Positions 58,776 to 64,000 of a stretch of DNA of 64,000 nucleotides are shown piece after piece. The translations under genes and the position numbers were made by a program. The DNA is taken from contig NZ_CP075189.1 in NCBI RefSeq assembly GCF_020510565.1, positions 372,001 through 436,000 on the forward strand, given 5' to 3'. The stretch is from Ferribacterium limneticum (GTDB lineage: Bacteria > Pseudomonadota > Gammaproteobacteria > Burkholderiales > Rhodocyclaceae). Below the pieces are notes generated by a model. That model was given only the letters and a program-made list of their open reading frames with translations, ran no database searches and was not told the DNA's origin. Each line of letters starts with the position of its first letter. Within the stretch, counting starts at the first letter, position 1.

Positions 58776-60407
58776 TTACAGCGCGACGCGACGGAAGTCG
58801 GCCAGCAGCTGCGCGATATAGACATTGAAGCGGGTCGCCAGCGCACCGTCGATAACGCGGTGATCGGCGGTCAGCGACAGAGGCAGGACGAGGCGCGGCA
58901 CGAAAGCCTTGCCGTCCCAGACCGGCTTCATGGCCGACTTGTTGACGCCGAGGATGGCGACTTCCGGCGCATTGACGATAGGCGCGAAGTAGGTGCCACC
59001 GATGCCGCCCAGGCTGGAAATCGTGAAGCAGGCGCCGGACATGTCGGCCGGCTTGAGCTTCCCGTCACGCGCTTGTTTGGCCAGATCGCCCGATTCCTGC
59101 GCCAGTTCGAAGACCGACTTCTTGTCGACGTTCTTGACTACCGGGACGACCAGACCGTTCGGCGTGTCCGCAGCGAAACCGATGTTGAAATATTTCTTCA
59201 GCACCAGATTGTCGCCATCGAGCGAGGAATTGAATTCCGGGAATTTCTGCAGGCCCTTGACGCAAGCCTTCATGAGGAACGCCAGCATGGTCAGCTTGGC
59301 GCCGCCACCCTTTTCGTTTTCCTTGTTGAGCAGTACGCGGAAGGCTTCGATGTCGGTGATGTCGGCATCTTCGTGATACGTCACGGCCGGGATCATCACC
59401 CAGTTGCGCGACAGGTTCTGGCCGGAAATCTTCTTGATGCGCGACAGCGGCTTGACCTCGATCTCGCCGAACTTGGCGAAATCGACCTTCGGCCACGGCA
59501 GCAGGTCGAGCCCGCCGCCAAGGCTGGCGCCGCCAGCGGCAGCAGCCGGGCCGGCAACGGCGCCGGACATGACGCCCTTGACGTACTTGGTCAGGTCTTC
59601 CTTGACGATGCGGTTCTTCGGGCCGGTAGCCGGCACTTTGTTCAGGTCGACACCGAGTTCGCGGGCATAGGCGCGGACCGACGGCGAGGCGTGAACCTTG
59701 GCGCCAACAGCCAGAGCCGGGGCCAGTGCAGCCGGGGCAGCAGCGACAGGCGCGGCGGCTGGCGCAGCAACCGGGGCGGCCACAGCGGCAGGTGCCGGTG
59801 CAGCAGCTTGCGGTGCGGCTGCCGGAGCCGAAGCGCCGGTTTCCACCTTGATCAGAACCGTGCCTTCGCCGACCTTGGAGCCGAGTTGAACGAGCACTTC
59901 CTTGACCGTACCAGCGACGGTGGATGGAACATCCATCGTCGCCTTGTCGGATTCCAGCGTGGCGATCGCATCGTCCACCTTGATGCTGTCGCCGACCTTG
60001 ACGTAGAGCTCGATGACCGGGACTTCGGCGAAATCGCCGATATCCGGCACCTTGACTTCAACCACGCCACCGCCAGCGGCAGGGGCAGCGGCAACCGGAG
60101 CAGCCGCGGGGGCCGGCGCCGGTGCAGCAGCCTGGGCGGCCGGGGCTGGCGCAGCGGTAGCGGCGCCACCCGTTTCAACCTTGATCAGCACGGAACCTTC
60201 GCCGACCTTGGAACCGAGTTGCACCAAAACTTCCTTGATCACGCCGTCGACCGTGGAAGGCACATCCATCGTCGCCTTGTCCGATTCCAGCGTGGCAATG
60301 GCGTCGTCGACCTTGATGCTGTCGCCGACCTTGACGTACAACTCGATCACCGGCACTTCGGCGAAATCGCCGATATCGGGGACTTTGACTTCAATGATTT
60401 GGCTCAT
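58776..60407 (-). CDS. aceF: Dihydrolipoyllysine acetyltransferase (PDH E2)
   Basis: E2 of pyruvate dehydrogenase, 543 residues. Two lipoyl domains (K44 and K155, both in ESDKATMD) joined by Ala/Pro linkers, a peripheral subunit-binding domain (SPSVRAYARELGVDLNKVPATGPKNRIVKEDL), and the acetyltransferase core with catalytic DHRVIDGA near the end. It passes acetyl groups from E1 to CoA. The gene lies 12 bp before lpd and 15 bp after aceE. DNA of its two lipoyl domains is nearly identical to each other and close to that in lpd. Confidence 0.97.
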   Translation of the reverse strand: MSQIIEVKVPDIGDFAEVPVIELYVKVGDSIKVDDAIATLESDKATMDVPSTVDGVIKEVLVQLGSKVGEGSVLIKVETGGAATAAPAPAAQAAAPAPAPAAAPVAAAPAAGGGVVEVKVPDIGDFAEVPVIELYVKVGDSIKVDDAIATLESDKATMDVPSTVAGTVKEVLVQLGSKVGEGTVLIKVETGASAPAAAPQAAAPAPAAVAAPVAAPAAAPVAAAPAALAPALAVGAKVHASPSVRAYARELGVDLNKVPATGPKNRIVKEDLTKYVKGVMSGAVAGPAAAAGGASLGGGLDLLPWPKVDFAKFGEIEVKPLSRIKKISGQNLSRNWVMIPAVTYHEDADITDIEAFRVLLNKENEKGGGAKLTMLAFLMKACVKGLQKFPEFNSSLDGDNLVLKKYFNIGFAADTPNGLVVPVVKNVDKKSVFELAQESGDLAKQARDGKLKPADMSGACFTISSLGGIGGTYFAPIVNAPEVAILGVNKSAMKPVWDGKAFVPRLVLPLSLTADHRVIDGALATRFNVYIAQLLADFRRVAL

Positions 60408-60422
60408 GTTGTCTCTCCCTGA

Positions 60423-63098
60423 TTAAACCGACATCGGGTTGGGTTTGTTCGGGTCAAGGTTGTACTTGACCAGAGCGGCAGCGACGACTTCGCGCTTGAT
60501 CTCGCCGTTGTCGGCCAGCGCCTTGAGGGCAGCCAGCGTCACCCAGTGACGATCGACTTCGAAGAAATGACGCAGCTTCTCGCGGGTATCCGAACGGCCG
60601 AAACCATCGGTGCCCAGCGTGACGTACGGTGCCTTGACGAAGGGACGGATCTGCTCGGAGAACAGCTTGATGTAGTCGGTGGCGGCAATGACCGGGCCCT
60701 TGGCGCCTGCCAGCTTTTCTTCGACGTGCGACAGTTTCGGCTCTTCGAGCGGATGCAGCATGTTCCAGCGCTGGGTATCGATACCGTTGCGCGCCAGTTC
60801 ATTCATGCTCGGGCAACCCCAAAGGTCCGCCTCGACACCCCAGTCGGCCTTGAGCAGGTCGGCGGCAGCGATGACTTCGCGGAAGATGGTGCCGGAACCG
60901 AGCAGTTGAACGCGCGGACCAGCCGACTCGGCGCCCTTCTTGAAGGCGTACATGCCCTTGATGATGTCGGCTTCGGCGCCGACCGGCATTTCCGGGTGCT
61001 CGTAGTTCTCGTTCATTACCGTCAGGTAATAGAAGACGTCTTCCTGTTCCTGGAACATGCGGCGCATGCCGTCCTGGGTCACGACGGCGACTTCGTACTG
61101 GAAGGTCGGGTCGTAGGAAATGCAGTTCGGGATCAGGTTGGAGAGGATCAGGCTGTGGCCGTCTTCGTGCTGCAGGCCTTCGCCGTTCAGCGTGGTGCGA
61201 CCGGCCGTGCCGCCGATCAGGAAGCCACGGGCGCGCTGGTCGCCAGCCGCCCAGCAGAGGTCGAGAACGCGCTGCATGCCGAACATCGAGTAGCAGATGT
61301 AGAACGGAATGGTCTGGACGTTATGCACGGAATACGAGGTGGCGGCAGCAATCCAGTCGCTCATCGCGCCCGATTCGTTGATGCCTTCCTGCAGCACCTG
61401 GCCGGTCTTCGACTCCTTGTAGAACATGAGCTGGTCATGGTCTTCCGGAACGTAGTTCTGGCCTTGCTGATTCCAGATGCCAACCGAGCGGAACATGCCT
61501 TCCATGCCGAAGGTGCGCGACTCGTCCGGCACGATGGGCACGACGTTCTTGCCGACGTTCTTGTCCTTCAACATCATGTTCATGATGCGGACAATGGCCA
61601 TCGTCGTGGACAACTCGCGGCCTTCGCCGGATGCCTTGAGCAGGGCGGCAAAGCTGTCGAGCGACGGAATGGCCAGCGGCTCGGCCTTGCGGCGGCGCTG
61701 CGGCAGGAAACCGCCGAGGTCGACGCGACGCTGCATCATGTACTTGTGCTCTTCCGAATCTTCAGCGAACTTGAGGTAAGGCAGTTCGTAGAGCTGGTCG
61801 TCCGGCACCGGCAGGTTGAAGCGGTCGCGGAAGCGGCCGATCTGCTCCTTGTCCATCTTCTTCTGCTGGTGCGAGGTGTTCATCGCTTCGCCGGCCTGGC
61901 CCATGCCGAAGCCCTTGATGGTCTTGGCCAGGATCAGGGTCGGGGCGCCCTTGGTCTTGATGGCGCGGTCGTAGGCAGCGAAGATCTTGAAAATGTCGTG
62001 GCCGCCGCGGTTCAGTTGCCAGATTTCATCATCGGTCCAGTCGGCGACCAGTTCCTTGAGTTCCGGCGTGTTGAAGAAATTCTCGCGAACGTAGGCGCCG
62101 TTCTTGGCCTTGAAGGTCTGGTACTCGCCGTCGCACAGTTCCATCATGCGCTTCTTGAGGATGCCCTTCTTATCGCGGGTAAACAGCGCATCCCAGTGGG
62201 TGCCCCAGACCAGCTTGATGACATTCCAGCCAGCACCGCGGAATTCGGATTCGAGTTCCTGGATGATCTTGCCGTTGCCACGCACCGGGCCGTCGAGGCG
62301 CTGCAGGTTGCAGTTGATGACGAAAATCAGATTGTCGAGCTTCTCGCGACCGGCCATGCCGATGGCGCCGAGGGATTCGACTTCGTCAGTCTCGCCGTCG
62401 CCCAAAAAGGCCCAGACCTTGCGATCACCGGCCTTGGCCAGTCCGCGCGAGTCGAGGTACTTCATGAAGCGGGCCTGATAAATGGCCTGGATCGGGCCGA
62501 GGCCCATGGAAACGGTGGGGAACTGCCAGAAATCGGGCATCAGCCAGGGGTGCGGGTAGGACGAAATGCCCTTGCCGCCGGTTTCCTGGCGGAAGTTGTC
62601 CATCTGCTCCTCGGTCAGGCGACCGAGCATGAAGGCGCGGGAATAGACACCCGGAACTGAATGGCCCTGGAAAAAGATCAGGTCGCCGCCGGACGGATCA
62701 TTGATGCTGCGCCAGAAATGCGAAAAGCCGACGTCGTAAAGGGCGGCGGCTGAGGCGAAGGAGGCAATGTGGCCGCCGACGTTGGTGTCCTTGTTGGCAC
62801 GGACGACCATGGCCATCGCGTTCCAGCGGATATACGAATGCAGCTTGATTTCCATGTCCGGGTTGCCCGGGTACTTGGGCTGCTGGTCGGCCGGAATGGT
62901 GTTGATGTATTCGGTGTTGGCCGAGTAGGGCAGATCGATCCCGTCTTCGCGGGCCTGGCCGATCAGCTTCTCGATCAGGAAGTGAGCGCGGTCGGCGCCT
63001 TCCTGGGTGATGACGCTGTCGAGGGCGTCAGTCCATTCTTTGGTTTCCTGCGGATCGAGATCGGCAGGGTCAGGCAAATTGTTCGGTTGTTCGGCCAT
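60423..63098 (-). CDS. aceE: Pyruvate dehydrogenase E1 component
   Basis: Homodimeric thiamine-diphosphate E1, 891 residues, usual length, decarboxylates pyruvate and acetylates lipoyl-E2. Visible blocks are ADQQPKYPGNPDMEIKLHSYIRWNAMAMVVRAN, HIASFASAAALYDVGFSHF, the ThDP motif FLGDGETDEVESLGAI with LIFVINCNLQRLDGPVRGNGK, and TDGFGRSDTREKLRHFFEVD at the C terminus. CAGGAGA lies before ATG 63098; the frame upstream is not part of the family. First gene of the PDH operon. Confidence 0.97.
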   Translation of the reverse strand: MAEQPNNLPDPADLDPQETKEWTDALDSVITQEGADRAHFLIEKLIGQAREDGIDLPYSANTEYINTIPADQQPKYPGNPDMEIKLHSYIRWNAMAMVVRANKDTNVGGHIASFASAAALYDVGFSHFWRSINDPSGGDLIFFQGHSVPGVYSRAFMLGRLTEEQMDNFRQETGGKGISSYPHPWLMPDFWQFPTVSMGLGPIQAIYQARFMKYLDSRGLAKAGDRKVWAFLGDGETDEVESLGAIGMAGREKLDNLIFVINCNLQRLDGPVRGNGKIIQELESEFRGAGWNVIKLVWGTHWDALFTRDKKGILKKRMMELCDGEYQTFKAKNGAYVRENFFNTPELKELVADWTDDEIWQLNRGGHDIFKIFAAYDRAIKTKGAPTLILAKTIKGFGMGQAGEAMNTSHQQKKMDKEQIGRFRDRFNLPVPDDQLYELPYLKFAEDSEEHKYMMQRRVDLGGFLPQRRRKAEPLAIPSLDSFAALLKASGEGRELSTTMAIVRIMNMMLKDKNVGKNVVPIVPDESRTFGMEGMFRSVGIWNQQGQNYVPEDHDQLMFYKESKTGQVLQEGINESGAMSDWIAAATSYSVHNVQTIPFYICYSMFGMQRVLDLCWAAGDQRARGFLIGGTAGRTTLNGEGLQHEDGHSLILSNLIPNCISYDPTFQYEVAVVTQDGMRRMFQEQEDVFYYLTVMNENYEHPEMPVGAEADIIKGMYAFKKGAESAGPRVQLLGSGTIFREVIAAADLLKADWGVEADLWGCPSMNELARNGIDTQRWNMLHPLEEPKLSHVEEKLAGAKGPVIAATDYIKLFSEQIRPFVKAPYVTLGTDGFGRSDTREKLRHFFEVDRHWVTLAALKALADNGEIKREVVAAALVKYNLDPNKPNPMSV

Positions 63099-63237
63099 GG
63101 TTTGTCTCCTGGGTTTGAATTTCATTCTGTTTTGCCTGTTCAGCAAAACTACTTTAACTGCTTCTGACTCGGATCGCGAGTCGGTACTTTCCCTAATTCG
63201 CGTTTCGCATTGTAAAAACAATATTCGCATCGTGCAA

Positions 63238-63253
63238 TACGTGCGAGCACGTA
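63238..63253. promoter_or_regulatory. Palindrome in the aceE upstream region
   Basis: TACGTGC and GCACGTA form perfect 7-bp arms around GA, 140 bp before the aceE start. It is a good candidate operator for the PDH operon; no known regulator is assigned. Confidence 0.5.
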
Positions 63254-63293
63254 CCGCGAGTTTTTTTGCAGATTTACAACGGCGGGGTTTGGG

Positions 63294-63593
63294 TTAAAGC
63301 GTGGCCCAGCGGGCCAGCGTGCCGCCAAAGAAGGCGGTGGCGATCAGGGCCAGCGGCGAAGCGGCGATGAATACTTTGAGGACGCGGGCAATGAACGGGT
63401 GGGCGACCTGCGATTCGATGAAACAGCGGGCGACCAGCGCGCCCTTGAACCAGATGATGGCAGCGACGAGCAGCGGCAGCCAGCGCGCTTCGCGGAACCA
63501 TTCGCTGAGGCCGAGGCTGGCCAGCGTCAGGGCGACCAGCGCGAGCCATGCCACGGTCAACCGGAAAAAATGGTCATTTTTGAAATCCATCAT
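63294..63593 (-). CDS. Small NorF/COX4-like membrane subunit
   Basis: A 99-residue protein with three membrane helices: AWLALVALTLASLGLSEWF, WLPLLVAAIIWFKGALVARCF and VFIAASPLALIATAFF. Size, order and position right after a subunit-III-like gene fit NorF or bacterial cytochrome oxidase subunit IV. Its start abuts the stop of that gene. The first 14 codons (DFKNDHFFRLTVAW) come almost wholly from a dispersed element, so the N terminus is either recent or the true start may differ. Confidence 0.78.
   Translation of the reverse strand: MMDFKNDHFFRLTVAWLALVALTLASLGLSEWFREARWLPLLVAAIIWFKGALVARCFIESQVAHPFIARVLKVFIAASPLALIATAFFGGTLARWATL
63550..63590 (-). repeat. 40-bp dispersed element, copy 13 (N terminus of NorF-like gene)
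   Basis: GCCACGGTCAACCGGAAAAA followed by ATGGTCATTTTTGAAATCC. On the coding strand it is read as DFKNDHFFRLTVAW, starting at the third codon. Confidence 0.9.
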
Positions 63594-64000
63594 TCAGGCC
63601 AGCACGTAGAACAACGGGAAGATGATCAGCCAGATGATGTCGGTAGCGTGCCAGTAGCAGGCCAGGGCCTCGAGGCCGGCATAGTCCGCGGACGAATAGC
63701 CGCGGAAACTCAGCCGGGCGAGCACCCACAGAATGCCGAGGATGCCCCAGGTAGCATGCACGAGGTGGGTGAAGGTCAGGTAGTAGTAGACGGTGAAGAA
63801 AATGCCCGATTCACCATTGATGCCGTGCGCGAGATTCCAGTCGATTTCGAGCGCCTTGGTGACCGGATAGCCGAGCGCGACGACCAGGCCGGCGACCAGC
63901 CAGATGATGGCCGAGCGATGCTTGTCCTGGCGGATGGCATTGACCGAGCAGGCGATGAAGTAGCTGCTCGTGATCATGAGCAGCGTAATGGTCGTGCCGG
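63594..64000 (-). CDS. NorE-like cytochrome oxidase subunit III (5' end missing)
   Basis: The frame is open to the right edge, so only about 135 C-terminal residues are present. Four helices are visible, with the heme-copper oxidase subunit III marks ITLLMITSSYF, GIFFTVYYYLTFTHLVHATWGILG and YWHATDIIWLIIFPLFYVLA. The short Glu/His pattern fits NorE, an accessory of nitric oxide reductase, or a subunit III of an aa3/cbb-type oxidase. The small NorF-like gene follows directly. Confidence 0.85.
   Translation of the reverse strand, partial: GTTITLLMITSSYFIACSVNAIRQDKHRSAIIWLVAGLVVALGYPVTKALEIDWNLAHGINGESGIFFTVYYYLTFTHLVHATWGILGILWVLARLSFRGYSSADYAGLEALACYWHATDIIWLIIFPLFYVLA

Noticed and set aside
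60242-60262. GACCGTGGAAGG in aceF resembles the element core
   Set aside because: Too short, and no left block; it is part of the conserved lipoyl-domain coding sequence.
60546-62660. Long open frame opposite aceE
   Set aside because: Antisense shadow of a certain gene with biased codons.

Overview
The window is a stretch of chromosome from a betaproteobacterium, most likely a Rhodocyclaceae member close to Dechloromonas or Azonexus. The reasons are the G+C-rich codon use, the rpsD-rpoA-rplQ end of the ribosomal protein cluster, ubiA/ubiD quinone genes, three PEP-CTERM surface proteins, a TctDE-like two-component pair beside an acetate permease, a PPK2 and a PhoX phosphatase, and a PDH complex whose E3 subunit carries its own lipoyl domain. 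The genus is an inference from gene content; no database was searched.

Layout. 1-2.1 kb: end of the ribosomal/RNA polymerase alpha operon. 2.1-8.3 kb (minus): an overlapping signalling operon of an ATM1-like ABC exporter, a CHASE histidine kinase, a REC-ATPase protein and a REC-PAS-PP2C phosphatase. 8.4-13.2 kb: thioesterase, FadL-type porin, two envelope proteins, three small lipoproteins, a TPR protein. 13.2-20.2 kb: ridA-recG, then a LysR regulator divergent from an MFS-AcuI-tautomerase-OYE operon. 20.3-24 kb: a 33-residue membrane peptide, an alpha/beta hydrolase, and an A+T-richer insert with one large unrecognised gene, followed by an ArsR-type regulator. 24-28.2 kb: two fused acyltransferase proteins for phospholipid repair or recycling. 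28.4-32.6 kb: a repeat-rich TonB/TolA-like protein, an unknown protein and a PEP-CTERM protein. 32.7-37 kb: a tightly coupled operon ubiA-cytochrome-cytochrome-ubiD-GNAT-membrane protein. 37-39.6 kb (minus): CopD-like protein, Fe-S protein, dacB. 39.7-41.9 kb: groESL under a heat-shock promoter plus a perfect CIRCE. 42-46.6 kb: DUF485-actP and a TctDE-like system that share an operator motif. 46.6-52.9 kb: tRNA-Phe, rsmJ, sixA, ppk2, phoX and a PEP-CTERM gene, a phosphate and polyphosphate-flavoured block. 53-56.9 kb: thioesterase, a GGDEF-EAL protein, a PEP-CTERM gene. 57-63.1 kb (minus): lpd-aceF-aceE. The right edge holds a NorE/NorF-like oxidase accessory pair.

The most unusual signal is a dispersed element of about 40 bp with the core CCGGTTGACCGTGG, present at least 13 times in 64 kb, in both orientations. 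It sits in intergenic gaps and also inside genes, where it is translated in different frames (as FFRLTV or FPVDRG) and forms, for example, the N terminus of one small membrane protein and most of a cytochrome signal peptide. Other signals of note are a 61-bp stray copy of part of lpd, an operator of two CTTAC half-sites (11-bp period) shared by the actP promoter and the adjacent two-component system, a predicted leaderless ArsR promoter with its operator on the start codon, and the lone 589-residue gene of unknown function.
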